Counted from the first letter of the stretch, positions 23,935 to 33,019 are shown. The stretch is DNA of 49,935 nt from an uncultured Oscillospiraceae bacterium (GCA_934622035.1 CAKTVG010000021.1:1-49935); one strand, 5' to 3'. Notes: generated by a model not told the origin, from the sequence alone. Numbers and translations: made by a program.

Positions 23935-23987
23935 GAGTAGAAACCTGTATGGAAAAAGAAACTTATCGCGAAAGAGGCGTTTTGACT

Positions 23988-24998
23988 ATGACTGAAACCG
24001 TACCGCAGAAGAAAAGAATGCTCTCCGGCATCAAGCCCTCGGGCGACCTGACGCTTGGCTCCTACCTCGGCGCCATCCGTAACTGGAAGGACCGTGCGGA
24101 TGAATTCGACTGCTATTATTTCATGGCGGATCTGCACGCCATCACCGTGCGTCAGAACCCTGCCGACCTGCGCCGCCGCTCTCTGGAGCAGCTTGCGCAG
24201 TATATCGCCTGCGGCCTGGATCCGGAGAAGAACGTGCTGTTCTTCCAGAGCCATGTGCACCAGCATGCGGAGCTGGGCTGGGTGCTCAACTGCTATGCCA
24301 TGTTCGGCGAGCTGAGCCGCATGACGCAGTTCAAGGATAAGAGCGCGAAAAATGCCGACAATATCAACGGCGGCCTGTTCACCTATCCCGCGCTGATGGC
24401 GGCAGATATCCTGCTGTATCAGGCGGATCTGGTGCCGGTGGGCGAGGATCAGAAGCAGCACGTCGAGCTGACGCGCAATATCGCCAAGCGCTTTAACGGC
24501 ATCTACGGCGACGTGTTCAAGCTGCCGGAGCCGTATATTCCCAAGGTCGGCGCGCGCATCATGAGCCTTGCCAATCCGGAGGCGAAGATGTCCAAGTCCG
24601 AGGACGAGGATCCCGGACGCGTCTGCCTGATGGATAAGCCCGAGGACATCATGCGCCTGTTTAAGCGCGCCATTACGGACTGCGACGCCTGCGTGCGCTA
24701 TGACCCGGAGAACAAAAAGGGCATTTCCAATCTGATGACGATCTATTCCGCCGCCACGGGCAAGTCCTTCGAGACGATCGAGGCGGAGTTTGCCGGGCGC
24801 GGCTACGGCGACTTCAAGAAAGAGGTCGGCGAGTCCGTGGTTGAGCTGCTGCGGCCCATTCGCGAGGAGGCGACACGCCTGCTGGCGGACAAGGCCTACT
24901 TGCAGAACATCTATGAGGAAGGCGCGCAGAAGGCGGAACGCATTGCCGAGAAGACCCTGCGCAAGGTCTATAAAAAGGTGGGCTTCGTTGCGCGCTGA
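23988..24998 (+). CDS. trpS: tryptophanyl-tRNA synthetase
   Basis: A 336-residue class I synthetase that charges tRNA-Trp in the cytosol. The ATP-binding motifs are PSGDLTLGSYLGAI (residues 17-30, the HIGH-equivalent) and KMSKS in the second half. Length equals the family norm (~330). The ATG at 23988 follows GAGG by ten bases; the ATG at 23949 has no ribosome site and adds a non-homologous tail. Tagless upstream control: no T-box is present. The wall-polymer gene tagO begins 21 bases after its stop. Confidence 0.95.
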   Translation: MTETVPQKKRMLSGIKPSGDLTLGSYLGAIRNWKDRADEFDCYYFMADLHAITVRQNPADLRRRSLEQLAQYIACGLDPEKNVLFFQSHVHQHAELGWVLNCYAMFGELSRMTQFKDKSAKNADNINGGLFTYPALMAADILLYQADLVPVGEDQKQHVELTRNIAKRFNGIYGDVFKLPEPYIPKVGARIMSLANPEAKMSKSEDEDPGRVCLMDKPEDIMRLFKRAITDCDACVRYDPENKKGISNLMTIYSAATGKSFETIEAEFAGRGYGDFKKEVGESVVELLRPIREEATRLLADKAYLQNIYEEGAQKAERIAEKTLRKVYKKVGFVAR

Positions 24999-25019
24999 CG
25001 AAGCCGAGAGGTTTGTAAT

Positions 25020-26105
25020 ATGATTCTGGATCCGAGCTTTATCGGAAGAGTCGGCCTGGCGCTGTTGGTTTCGGCAGTGCTGGCCTTCCTGATCACGCCG
25101 CTGGTGAAGCGCCTGGCGGAGCGGGTCGGCGCGATGGACGTGCCGACGGACAGCCGGAGAATGCACCATCGTCCCATCCCACGCATGGGCGGCCTGGCAA
25201 TTTTTATCGCCGTTCTTGTCAGTGTGCTGATTTTCGCAAAAATCGACCGGGAGGTGCGCGGCATCCTGCTCGGCGCGATCATCATCGTGATTCTCGGCGT
25301 GCTGGACGATATCATGACGCTGCATGCCGGCCTGAAATTCATCGTGCAGATTCTTGCGGCGATTCTCGTCGTGCTGCACGGCTGCCGTATCGAGCACTTT
25401 ATGGGCCTGACGCTGGCCAACTGGCTGTCGTATCCCGTGAGTGTTCTGTGGATCGTTGCAATCACGAATGCCGTCAACTTCATCGACGGGCTGGACGGCC
25501 TGGCGGCGGGCGTCTCCGCCATTTCGGCGGGCGCGATGCTGGTCGTGGCGCTGCTGGTCGCGGATTTCACCTCAGCTGTGATGCTGGCGGCTATCGTTGG
25601 CGGCTGCGTGGGCTTCATTCCCTATAACTTCAATCCGGCGAAGATTTTTATGGGCGACACCGGTTCGACCTTCCTGGGCTTCATGCTTTCGACGATCTCC
25701 ATCTATGGCCTGTTCAAGATGTACGCGATCATCTCCTTTGCCGTGCCGTTTCTGGTGCTGGGTCTGCCGATCTTCGACATCTGCTTTGCCGTGGTGCGCC
25801 GCGTGTCCCATGGACAGAGCCCCATGCACGCCGACCGCGGTCATGTGCATCACCGGCTGATCGACATGGGCTTCAGCCAGAAGCAGGCGGTTGCCATTGC
25901 CTATATGCTCTCTGCCATTCTCGGCATGGCGGCGGTCGTGCTGACGAACGACGGCGAGATGCAGGCGCTGGTTTTCATTGCCACAATTGTGGTCGTCGGC
26001 GCGATCGGCTTCTGGGTGATTTTCGGACGCCGCCACAAAGAGGATATTTCGGCGGACGCGCCGCAGAAAGAGGAAAAAACGGAGGACAAACATGAAGAAA
26101 ATTAA
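25020..26105 (+). CDS. tagO: undecaprenyl-phosphate GlcNAc-1-phosphate transferase (TagO/WecA family)
   Basis: A 361-residue polytopic membrane enzyme that links N-acetylglucosamine-1-phosphate to undecaprenyl phosphate, the first step of teichoic-acid-like wall polymers. Conserved catalytic Asp loops are visible: GVLDDIMTLH, NFIDGLDGLAAG and NPAKIFMGDTGS, and HADRGHVHHRL near the C-terminus. The charged tail (EEKTEDKHEEN) overlaps the start of mnaA by 14 bases. Together with that epimerase it supplies the sugar-linker step. Confidence 0.93.
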   Translation: MILDPSFIGRVGLALLVSAVLAFLITPLVKRLAERVGAMDVPTDSRRMHHRPIPRMGGLAIFIAVLVSVLIFAKIDREVRGILLGAIIIVILGVLDDIMTLHAGLKFIVQILAAILVVLHGCRIEHFMGLTLANWLSYPVSVLWIVAITNAVNFIDGLDGLAAGVSAISAGAMLVVALLVADFTSAVMLAAIVGGCVGFIPYNFNPAKIFMGDTGSTFLGFMLSTISIYGLFKMYAIISFAVPFLVLGLPIFDICFAVVRRVSHGQSPMHADRGHVHHRLIDMGFSQKQAVAIAYMLSAILGMAAVVLTNDGEMQALVFIATIVVVGAIGFWVIFGRRHKEDISADAPQKEEKTEDKHEEN

Positions 26106-27243
26106 AGTAATGTCCGTCTTCGGCACGCGCCCGGAGGCAATTAAAATGGCGCCGCTCGTCATGGAGCTGGCCGCGAGAGAAAAGATCGAGAGCATCTGCT
26201 GCCTGACGGGCCAGCATAGAGAAATGCTGGATTCCGTGATGCACATCTTCCGCCTGAAGGGCGACTATGATCTGAACATTATGCAGAAGCAGCAGACCCT
26301 CTCTTCCATCACGACGCGCACCATCCTCGGTATGGACAGCGTGCTCGATGAAGCACAGCCCGATCTTGTGCTGGTTCACGGCGACACCTCCACAACCTTT
26401 GCCGGTGCACTGGCGGCCTTTTACCACAAGGTGCCCGTCGGTCATGTGGAGGCCGGCCTGCGCACATATGACAAGTATTCTCCCTTCCCTGAGGAGATGA
26501 ACCGCACGCTCGTCGGCGATATCGCCACGCTGCATTTCTCCCCGACGGCGGCGAACGCGGCCAATCTGCGCCGTGAGGCCGTACAGGGTGAGATTTTCAT
26601 CACTGGCAACACGGTCATTGACGCGATGAAGACGACCGTCCGCGACGACTACCGCTTCTCCACGCAGGAGCTGAACGAGCTGGATTTCCAAAATCACCGC
26701 GTGATCGTCCTGACCTGCCACCGCCGCGAGAACTACGGCAAGCCCATGCATGATATCCTCAGCGCCGTGCGCGAGGTAGTCGAGCGTCATTCGGACGTCG
26801 AGGTGGTCTACCCCGTGCACCTCAGCCCCGCCGTGCGCCAGTGCGCGCAGGAGGAGCTGGGCGGCGTGGAGCGCGTGCACCTGATCGACCCCGTGGACGT
26901 GGAGGAAATGCACAACCTGATGGCGCGCTGCTGCTTCGTTATGACGGACTCCGGCGGCTTGCAGGAGGAGGCGCCCGCGCTGGGCAAGCCTGTGCTGGTG
27001 CTGCGCCGCGAGACGGAGCGCCCCGAGGCCGTCACCGCCGGAACGGTCAAGCTGGCGGGCGTGGCGCATGAGGACGTTGTTCGCCTGGCCTGTGAGCTTC
27101 TGGAAAAGCCGGAGGTCTACGCCGCCATGGCACACGCCGTCAACCCCTACGGCGACGGCAATGCCTGCGCCCGCATCGCCGACGCCATCGAGTGGCACTT
27201 TGGCCTGCGCGAAGAAAAGCCTGCAAATTTTGAAGCGAAATAA
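26092..27243 (+). CDS. mnaA: UDP-N-acetylglucosamine 2-epimerase, non-hydrolysing
   Basis: A 383-residue enzyme converting UDP-GlcNAc to UDP-ManNAc for wall-polymer linker synthesis. Recognisable stretches are FGTRPEAIKMAP at the N-terminus, LVHGDTSTTFAGALAAFY, GHVEAGLRTYDKYSPFPEE, CHRRENYGKPM and TDSGGLQEEAPALGKP. Length is as usual (~375). Its start lies inside the end of tagO, so the two are translationally coupled. A hairpin terminator follows at 27254. Confidence 0.95.
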   Translation: MKKIKVMSVFGTRPEAIKMAPLVMELAAREKIESICCLTGQHREMLDSVMHIFRLKGDYDLNIMQKQQTLSSITTRTILGMDSVLDEAQPDLVLVHGDTSTTFAGALAAFYHKVPVGHVEAGLRTYDKYSPFPEEMNRTLVGDIATLHFSPTAANAANLRREAVQGEIFITGNTVIDAMKTTVRDDYRFSTQELNELDFQNHRVIVLTCHRRENYGKPMHDILSAVREVVERHSDVEVVYPVHLSPAVRQCAQEELGGVERVHLIDPVDVEEMHNLMARCCFVMTDSGGLQEEAPALGKPVLVLRRETERPEAVTAGTVKLAGVAHEDVVRLACELLEKPEVYAAMAHAVNPYGDGNACARIADAIEWHFGLREEKPANFEAK

Positions 27244-27253
27244 GAATATAACA

Positions 27254-27298
27254 GCAACCGCCTGTGCATCGGCATTGATGCGCAGGCGGTTGTTATTT
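27254..27298. terminator. terminator between mnaA and convergent surface-protein gene
   Basis: A 16-bp stem with one mismatch (GCAACCGCCTG plus GCATC paired with GATGC plus CAGGCGGTTG) around the loop GGCATT, followed by TTATTTCC. Confidence 0.75.
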
Positions 27299-28288
27299 CC
27301 TGGAGGCTTGGTTGTTCCGGGAAAACAGAAGAAGGACGAACAGCAGGATCACGATCAGAATCCCGCCGAAAAGCAGCGCGTTATGCCATGGACTGCGCCA
27401 GCGAATGGTGACGGTTTCCTGCGAGGCCTCCTGCGCAGGCGCCGCAGAAGCGGCAGCTTCAGCCGGGACGGTTGGCGCACTTGCCGTGTTGGGCGTGTTT
27501 GCGCCGCCGGAGGTGCCGGATTGCTTCTTCGCGCCACAGACGGTGCAGGTGCGGCCGCCTTTCCAGCGATGACCCGTCGGAGAAATCGCTTCGGTCTGCG
27601 TGTCGCCGCAGGCACAGCTGCGCGTGCGCAGACCGGCTTCCGTGCAGGTAGCGGGCGCCGATGTTTCCCAGCTGCCGTATTCATGTACATGTGCGCCATG
27701 CACCGTGATGCGAAAGGCCGCCGCGCCGTTTTCAAAGCGGACGACGATCTCCTGCTCACCGAGCACGTCCAGCGGCTCCTGCGGAACCGTCAGGCCCTCG
27801 CCGTCCACGGAATGAAACACGCCGCCGGAATAGAAGACATCGACGCGAAGCCCGGTGAGGTCGAGGACCTCGCCGCTGGCGTATTCCAGCTTGTCCGGCA
27901 GGGAGACGATGACCAGATCGTACCACGGCGCTTCAAAGCACACGCTGATCAGACGGCTGAAAACCGCCTCGCTGAGCGCCCCGTCATGAGAGCAGCGCAC
28001 TTCAACGCAGTAATAGCGCTCGCCGGTGAGAACCGGCGGAATATAGGCTGCATCCTGCGCGCCGTCGATGCGCGTGAGCGCGGAAGCATCCGCCGTTTCC
28101 GCCGTGTACCACTGGTACAGGAGCGTCCCGCCCTCCTCACAGTGCGCCGAAACGCGCAGCTCCGGTGCGGGCAGATCTGCGGGAATCATGCAGTCCGGCG
28201 TGACGGCGTCGATCACCGGCGGAGCGGCGGCAAGCGCGGGAACCGCCAGCAGAAGCAGACAAAGCAGAAAAATCGGAAAGCGCTTCAT
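27293..28288 (-). CDS. secreted, membrane-anchored protein with bacterial Ig-like domain
   Basis: 331 residues. A signal peptide (1-20, LLLAVPALA) is followed by an extracellular part with an Ig-like group 3-type stretch (LPDKLEYASGEVLDLTGLRV, ~130-200) and a Cys-rich unit ending GHRWKGGRTCTVCG, a pattern often repeated in secreted proteins of gut Clostridia. An Ala/Pro/Thr linker precedes a C-terminal helix (~303-321) and a basic tail. It is last in the five-gene nucleoside-hydrolase operon. No catalytic motif is seen; it probably binds a ligand or cell-wall component. Confidence 0.75.
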   Translation of the reverse strand: MKRFPIFLLCLLLLAVPALAAAPPVIDAVTPDCMIPADLPAPELRVSAHCEEGGTLLYQWYTAETADASALTRIDGAQDAAYIPPVLTGERYYCVEVRCSHDGALSEAVFSRLISVCFEAPWYDLVIVSLPDKLEYASGEVLDLTGLRVDVFYSGGVFHSVDGEGLTVPQEPLDVLGEQEIVVRFENGAAAFRITVHGAHVHEYGSWETSAPATCTEAGLRTRSCACGDTQTEAISPTGHRWKGGRTCTVCGAKKQSGTSGGANTPNTASAPTVPAEAAASAAPAQEASQETVTIRWRSPWHNALLFGGILIVILLFVLLLFSRNNQASRK

Positions 28289-28303
28289 TTTGTGGTCATT
28301 TCC

Positions 28304-29008
28304 CTAAACAAAGAAGAATGGATTCTCCACCTGCTTGCCCCAGAGCGCGGCGGCGGTGCGCCACATGGCGCGGGCGTGGATGCGGTCGTGCCAGAGAAAA
28401 CGGCGCAGCCCCTTGCGCAGCGTCCACAATTCGCCGTCCGGTGCGGTATAGACCTTGCCGGAGAGAAAATCCGGCAGCTGCTCCAGTTCCGCCAGCGCCT
28501 GCATGCGGTTCACATACAGCTCAGGCAGATTTTCCAGCGCTATGCCGAAGGCTGCGGCATAATAGGCGGTAGTTTCGTTGACATGAGTGTACATCTGCCG
28601 GGGCGTGCGCGGCACCACGCCGTAAAACGTGCGCCGCGGCGCACGGCCGGAGATATCCGGGTGGGGGATGCTCTGATACAGCGCGCAGAAATCCCGCGCA
28701 GATTTCAGAACCAGCAGCTTCTGCGCCTCGTATTCCACCTCCGTCATGGGGCGGCGTTCAAGATCAAAGAGGACGTCGCTGTCCGCGTCGCAGATCTGAA
28801 GCTCGGAGAGCTTGCGCTGGACGATCTCGATCTCCGGCGCGTCCTTTTCCGGTGCGCCGCCGCACCAGCGCAGATAGCTGCGCAGTTCACCGGGGAACTT
28901 GGCCAGCGCCTCGTTTTCCGTAGTGCCCCGGACGAACGCACCGGGGAAATTCGCGGCGTAGATCAGATAGCCGAGATCGTTGTATTCACAGACAGCTTCG
29001 ATTTTCAT
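28304..29008 (-). CDS. hypothetical protein, HicB-like N-terminus and DinB-like C-terminus
   Basis: 234 residues, family not recognised with certainty. The first ~60 (YLIYAANFPGAFVRGTTENE, then a helix) look like the HicB/UPF0150 fold. The rest is helical with histidines at HVNETTAYY and WHDRIHARAMWR, placed as in the metal-binding four-helix DinB/YfiT fold. The ribosome site AGGAGG lies inside the end of the formyl-THF ligase gene, which it follows by one base. No HicA partner lies beside it, so this is not a plain toxin-antitoxin pair. Confidence 0.5.
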   Translation of the reverse strand: MKIEAVCEYNDLGYLIYAANFPGAFVRGTTENEALAKFPGELRSYLRWCGGAPEKDAPEIEIVQRKLSELQICDADSDVLFDLERRPMTEVEYEAQKLLVLKSARDFCALYQSIPHPDISGRAPRRTFYGVVPRTPRQMYTHVNETTAYYAAAFGIALENLPELYVNRMQALAELEQLPDFLSGKVYTAPDGELWTLRKGLRRFLWHDRIHARAMWRTAAALWGKQVENPFFFV

Positions 29009-29009
29009 A

Positions 29010-29555
29010 TTACCCCTCCTGAATCGGACAATGCAAAACAGCGTCTACCGGGATGTCGTGCGGCTGCGTTTCAAGCAGCGGGAAAAGCTGAAATTCATAG
29101 CAAAGCGCAATGGTTGGATGCGGCTCTGCGGCGAGAAAACGGTCATAAAAGCCGCCGCCGTAGCCCAGACGGTGCCCCTGCGGGTCAAAAGCCAGGCCGG
29201 GCATCAAAACGAGCGCCGTGGGGTCGTCGGCGACGGGGCCGTCGTCCACCGGCTCGGGGATGCCGCAGTAGCCCTTGGCGATGCGGCTCAGGTCGTCCAG
29301 CCAGAGAAAGCGCATTTCCTCGCCGAAGACCTTCGGCACGGCGATGCGCTTGCCGTCCAGCTGCGCCCGGCGCAGCAGGGGGAGCGTGCGCACCTCCTGA
29401 TTGTAGCTGAGATAGCCGTAAACGGCGCGCGCCGCGCGGTAGAGCGGGTGCGCAAGCAGCTGCGCGGTGAGCTGCGCAGAGGCAGAATCGATCTGCTCCT
29501 GAGTCAGGCGGCGCTTCTGCGCCGCAATTTCCTTACGTAATGCGGTTTTGTCCAT
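29010..29555 (-). CDS. 5-formyltetrahydrofolate cyclo-ligase
   Basis: A 181-residue enzyme that converts 5-formyl-THF to 5,10-methenyl-THF with ATP, returning a storage folate to one-carbon metabolism. The substrate loop LVLMPGLAFDPQGHRLGYGG and YDRFLA are diagnostic, with KTALRKEIAAQKRR at the N-terminus. The ATG at 29555 starts two bases after the nucleoside-hydrolase stop; a TTG at 29561 would overlap it. It sits in one operon with the two nucleoside hydrolases, which links it to nucleotide salvage. Confidence 0.93.
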   Translation of the reverse strand: MDKTALRKEIAAQKRRLTQEQIDSASAQLTAQLLAHPLYRAARAVYGYLSYNQEVRTLPLLRRAQLDGKRIAVPKVFGEEMRFLWLDDLSRIAKGYCGIPEPVDDGPVADDPTALVLMPGLAFDPQGHRLGYGGGFYDRFLAAEPHPTIALCYEFQLFPLLETQPHDIPVDAVLHCPIQEG

Positions 29556-29557
29556 AT

Positions 29558-30484
29558 TCAATAGGCCCAGAGGGCGTCCAGAACCGTCTGCACAAAGCGC
29601 TTGCGGTCTACATCCAGAACGACAAAGGCGTTCTTTTTCTCAAACTGATGGTCGCTGTAAAGATCGGTCACGGTCTTGCCGAGGGTCAGCGCGCCGCGCG
29701 TTTCCACATAGACGCCGGCTTCCTCACCGGAGAACAGCTCCGGGTGCGCCAGATAGAGCACCGGGCACACGTCGTGCAGGCACAGGCCGCCGCTGTAGCG
29801 CAGATTGAGCTGCATGGCTTTGCGGGTAGCGCCGCAGAAAAAGTGTGTGACGGCAGAATCCTTCTTTGCAATTTCGGCCATGTCCTCCGGGGTGACGAAG
29901 GCCTTTTCCGTGACGTCGAGGGGGCAGAGAACAATGGGAATGCCGGAGCGGAATACCGCCTGCGCGGCGTCCGGGTCGGTGTAGATGTTGTACTCCGCAC
30001 AGGGCGTGCAGTTGCCGCCGACGGCGGCGCCGCCCATGATGAGAATGCGGGACAGCAGCCCGCGGAGACGGGGATATTTTTCAATCGCCGTGGCGGCATT
30101 GGTCAGAGGGCCGGTGACAATCAGCGCCAGCTCGCCGGGGCGCACCAGCGCGGCGCGGTAGATTGCGTCCCAGGCGGCCTCGGCCTCAGGCTTTCGGGAA
30201 GGCTCCGGCAGCGCTGCGCCGCCGAGGCCGTCCGCCCCGTGGAAGAGAGAGGCGTCGCGATATTCGCGCAGCCAGGGTCTGACTGCACCGGGGTGGACGG
30301 GGTAGTCCGCGCCCATCAGATCGCAGATTTTTAAGGTGTTGCGCGTGGTTTTTTCCAGCGCGACGTTTCCGGAGACGGTGCTCAGTCCGAGAATCTCGAG
30401 ATTTTCCATGCGGTTGGCGACGAGCAGCGCGGCGGCGTCGTCCAAGCCGGTGTCGCAGTCGATCCAAACGGGAATGCGTTTCAT
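29558..30484 (-). CDS. inosine-uridine-preferring nucleoside hydrolase family protein
   Basis: A 308-residue ribonucleoside hydrolase that cleaves the N-glycosidic bond to release base and ribose. The calcium-binding motif is DCDTGLDDA (residues 9-17). ELALIVTGPLTNAATA, ILIMGGAA, NIYTDPDAA and LHDVCPVLYL complete the family pattern. Length is normal (~310). The start overlaps the stop of another family member upstream (ATGA). The two are diverged enough that they probably prefer different nucleosides. Confidence 0.92.
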   Translation of the reverse strand: MKRIPVWIDCDTGLDDAAALLVANRMENLEILGLSTVSGNVALEKTTRNTLKICDLMGADYPVHPGAVRPWLREYRDASLFHGADGLGGAALPEPSRKPEAEAAWDAIYRAALVRPGELALIVTGPLTNAATAIEKYPRLRGLLSRILIMGGAAVGGNCTPCAEYNIYTDPDAAQAVFRSGIPIVLCPLDVTEKAFVTPEDMAEIAKKDSAVTHFFCGATRKAMQLNLRYSGGLCLHDVCPVLYLAHPELFSGEEAGVYVETRGALTLGKTVTDLYSDHQFEKKNAFVVLDVDRKRFVQTVLDALWAY

Positions 30485-31422
30485 TGTTCAGTCCTCCCGT
30501 AGACCGCGGCGGCGTCCCGCAGCAGCCGGGCAAAGCCCGCGCGGTCGATGTCCAGAAGCACCGTGGCGTTCGGCGTATGACCAAGGACGCCGCGGCGGTC
30601 GCCGACGGTCGTGCCGCGGCAGTATTCGCCGGTGGTTTCAATCTGCACGTACATGTCCTGCGTGCGCATCAGCTCGGGATGCAGCAGCGCAGCGACGGCG
30701 ACGGCGTCGTGCACCGGCGCGCCGGCATAGCCCAGCTCGCGGTGGAAGCCATAGAAAAATTCCAGCCAGTCCGCGACCACCCGCGCAACGGGATTGCCCA
30801 CGGCGCGGATCGCCTGAAAATCCTCCGGGAAGATCAATGCCTTTTCCGTGACGTCCAGGCCGGCCATGAGGATCGGTACGCCCGAGCGGAAAACGATGTC
30901 GGCGGCCTCGGGGTCAACCAGAATGTTGAATTCCGCCGCGCAGCTCCAGTTGCCATAGGCAATGCCGCCGCCCATCAGGCTGATGCGGGCGATGTTGGAC
31001 TTCAACTCCGGGTGCGCCAGCAGGAGCGCAGCGACGTTGGTCAGCGGGCCGGTGGCGACGATGGTCACGGGCGCTTCGCTCTCGTGCAGCACCATTGCCA
31101 TCAGCTCCGCCGCGTTCAGCGGGCTTTCCGAGAAAGCGGGTTCGGGGAGCGCCGGACCGTCCAGGCCGGATTCCCCGTGGACGGAGGGCGCGTTCATCGC
31201 TTCGGCCAGCAGGGGACCGGGGCGGCCCCGCCCGACCGGGCAGCTAAGCCCCAGCAGCGTGCAGACGCGCAGGGCATTATAGGTCGTTTTTTCTATCGTC
31301 TGGTTGCCGCAGACGGAGGTAACGGCGCGGATTTCGAGCGCGGGGCTGGATGCGGCAAGCATCCAGGCGATGGCGTCGTCGTGTCCGGGATCGCCGTCAA
31401 GAATGACAGGGAGCTTCAGCAT
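30481..31422 (-). CDS. inosine-uridine-preferring nucleoside hydrolase family protein
   Basis: 313 residues, paralogue of the next gene. It carries ILDGDPGHDDAIAW at the N-terminus (the calcium site), VTIVATGPLTNVAALL, ISLMGGGIAYG, EFNILVDPEAADIVF and VHDAVAVAALLHP. The ATG at 31422 has AAAGGA eight bases upstream; longer frames pass through the promoter. First gene of a five-gene operon: hydrolase, hydrolase, formyl-THF cyclo-ligase, HicB/DinB-like protein, Ig-like surface protein. Confidence 0.92.
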   Translation of the reverse strand: MLKLPVILDGDPGHDDAIAWMLAASSPALEIRAVTSVCGNQTIEKTTYNALRVCTLLGLSCPVGRGRPGPLLAEAMNAPSVHGESGLDGPALPEPAFSESPLNAAELMAMVLHESEAPVTIVATGPLTNVAALLLAHPELKSNIARISLMGGGIAYGNWSCAAEFNILVDPEAADIVFRSGVPILMAGLDVTEKALIFPEDFQAIRAVGNPVARVVADWLEFFYGFHRELGYAGAPVHDAVAVAALLHPELMRTQDMYVQIETTGEYCRGTTVGDRRGVLGHTPNATVLLDIDRAGFARLLRDAAAVYGRTEQ

Positions 31423-31455
31423 AAGCGGGTCCTTTCCGAGAGTTTTGCTGTGTTT

Positions 31456-31484
31456 ATTATAGTTTGCAGACAGAATGCTGTCAA
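31456..31484 (-). promoter_or_regulatory. consensus promoter of nucleoside-hydrolase operon
   Basis: Minus-strand TTGACA (31479-31484), exactly 17 bases, TATAAT (31456-31461), 34 bases before the ATG. Confidence 0.9.
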
Positions 31485-31507
31485 TCAAAAGTGTAAAGTT
31501 TGTGCAA

Positions 31508-31543
31508 AATGCTGGCGTGGCTCTCGGGACCGAAAGCCACGCC
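31508..31543 (-). terminator. terminator of aminotransferase gene
   Basis: Minus-strand 9-bp stem GGCGTGGCT/AGCCACGCC with a 12-base loop, then AGCATTTTG. Confidence 0.65.
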
Positions 31544-31548
31544 GGGTG

Positions 31549-32745
31549 TTACTCTATGAATGCGTATTTTTCCAGCCGGGACATTGCCTCAATCAGCAGC
31601 GCCCTGGGCAGGGCGAGGTTCATGCGGATGCTGTCCGGCGCATGGAAAGCCTCTCCGTCCTGCCAGATTACGCCTGCGCGGACGCCGCGGTGTGCCAGCT
31701 CACGCAGACTGCATCCATGCGCCCGCAGCCAGTCGCCGCAGTCGAGGAAGAGCATGTATGTTCCCTCGGGCCGCATGGCCTTCACGCCGGGGAAATGCGC
31801 CGCGATGAAATCGCAGGCATAACGCAGATTTTCGTCGATCACCAGCCGCATTTCGTCCACCCATTCCTCGCCCGCCGGGCTGTAGGCGCCGAGTAGGGCA
31901 TGCAGGGACAGCACGTTGCAGTCATTGTAATGTGTTGCATCGCTTACGCGGCGCACGCGGTCGCGCAGAACAGGATTGAAAATGATGTGGTAAGAGCCGA
32001 TCAGCCCCGCCAGAGAGAAGGTCTTGCTCGGTGCGTAAAAGGCAATCGTGCGCTGCCGCGCGTCATCAGAGAGAGATTGCAGCGGAATGTGGCTGTGACC
32101 GGGCATGACGATGTCTGACCAGATCTCGTCGGAAAGAACGGTGCAGCCGTTGGCGGCGTAGATATCCATGGCCTTTTCCAGCTCCCAGCGCTCCCAGACG
32201 CGGCCGCAGGGATTGTGCGGCGAGCAGAAAATCGCCAGATGGATGCGGTTTTCCCGGAGCTTTCGGTCCATGTCCTCGTAGTCCATGCGCCAGATGCCAT
32301 TTTCGTCGCGGCGCAGCGGCGAGAGGACGATTTTGCGTCCGAGACCGTTCAGCGTGTGGGTAAAGCCGATGTAGGTGGGACTGTGCAGAAGGATCGGCTC
32401 GCCGGGGGCGGTTAGTGCCTGTACGGCGGAGCTGACTCCGCCAAGAACGCCGTTTTCATAGCCGATGTCCGTCTTTGTCAGACCGGTGACGCCGTTGCGG
32501 CGGCTCTGCCAGCGGATAATTGCGTCAAAATAGGCGTCCGGCAGGTCGAAGTAGCCGAAGTTCGGCATTTCCAGCCGCTTTTGGATGGCCTCCAGAATGG
32601 GCGGTGCGGTGGGGAAGCTCATGTCCGCGACCCACATGGGAATTGTGGAAAAGCCCGGCTCCGGGCGGACATCCCAGGGCACGAGGTCGGCGGCGATGGA
32701 ATCGCGGCCGCGCCGGTCGAGCAGAGTCGTAAAATCGTATTTCAT
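31549..32745 (-). CDS. MalY/PatB-type PLP-dependent aminotransferase / C-S lyase
   Basis: A 398-residue fold-type I PLP enzyme. The N-terminal WVADMSFPTAPPI and the tight NFGYFDLPDAYFDAIIRW are typical of MalY/PatB proteins. The PLP site shows CSPHNPCGRVW, LSDEIWSDI and the Schiff-base lysine in APSKTFSLAGLIGS. Family members cleave cystathionine or transaminate. AAAGGTG lies before ATG, five bases after the stop of a small XRE regulator on the same strand. That regulator is the likely controller. Confidence 0.9.
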   Translation of the reverse strand: MKYDFTTLLDRRGRDSIAADLVPWDVRPEPGFSTIPMWVADMSFPTAPPILEAIQKRLEMPNFGYFDLPDAYFDAIIRWQSRRNGVTGLTKTDIGYENGVLGGVSSAVQALTAPGEPILLHSPTYIGFTHTLNGLGRKIVLSPLRRDENGIWRMDYEDMDRKLRENRIHLAIFCSPHNPCGRVWERWELEKAMDIYAANGCTVLSDEIWSDIVMPGHSHIPLQSLSDDARQRTIAFYAPSKTFSLAGLIGSYHIIFNPVLRDRVRRVSDATHYNDCNVLSLHALLGAYSPAGEEWVDEMRLVIDENLRYACDFIAAHFPGVKAMRPEGTYMLFLDCGDWLRAHGCSLRELAHRGVRAGVIWQDGEAFHAPDSIRMNLALPRALLIEAMSRLEKYAFIE

Positions 32746-32749
32746 GGTT

Positions 32750-32992
32750 TCACCTTTGTTTTTCAGGATAGGGCGTTTTGACGTCTGTGCGGCCGAGAAG
32801 ATAGTCTACGCTCACGCCATAGAAGTCTGCCAGCTTGTCGAGCACCTCGACTGGATAGTTCAGAACGCCGATTTCATATTGAGAATAGGTATTCTGCTTG
32901 ATATGAAGATAATTCGCAATCTGCTGCTGCGTGTAGCCGCGGTCGATGCGCAGGCTGCGGATGGCTTCGTATTTCAGGACATCGTAGCGCAT
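32750..32992 (-). CDS. XRE-family small DNA-binding regulator
   Basis: An 80-residue Cro/CI-type helix-turn-helix protein (YTQQQIANYLHIKQNTYSQY, residues ~21-40), ending with LADFYGVSVDYLLGR. No strong ribosome site is visible, so ATG 32992 is chosen over the in-frame GTGs at 33001 and 33007 only because it is the sole ATG. It is cotranscribed with the MalY-like gene and faces two ATCT-N7-AGAT sites just upstream. Confidence 0.85.
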   Translation of the reverse strand: MRYDVLKYEAIRSLRIDRGYTQQQIANYLHIKQNTYSQYEIGVLNYPVEVLDKLADFYGVSVDYLLGRTDVKTPYPEKQR

Positions 32993-33019
32993 AATTATCA
33001 CCCGCACAAAGCATAGCGC

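Noticed and set aside
23822..23987. T-box leader before trpS
   Set aside because: The promoter leaves only about 47 bases of leader, with no T-box sequence or specifier hairpin.
28304..29008. HicAB toxin-antitoxin system
   Set aside because: Only the HicB-like half is present, fused to another domain and in a metabolic operon. No HicA-sized gene adjoins it.
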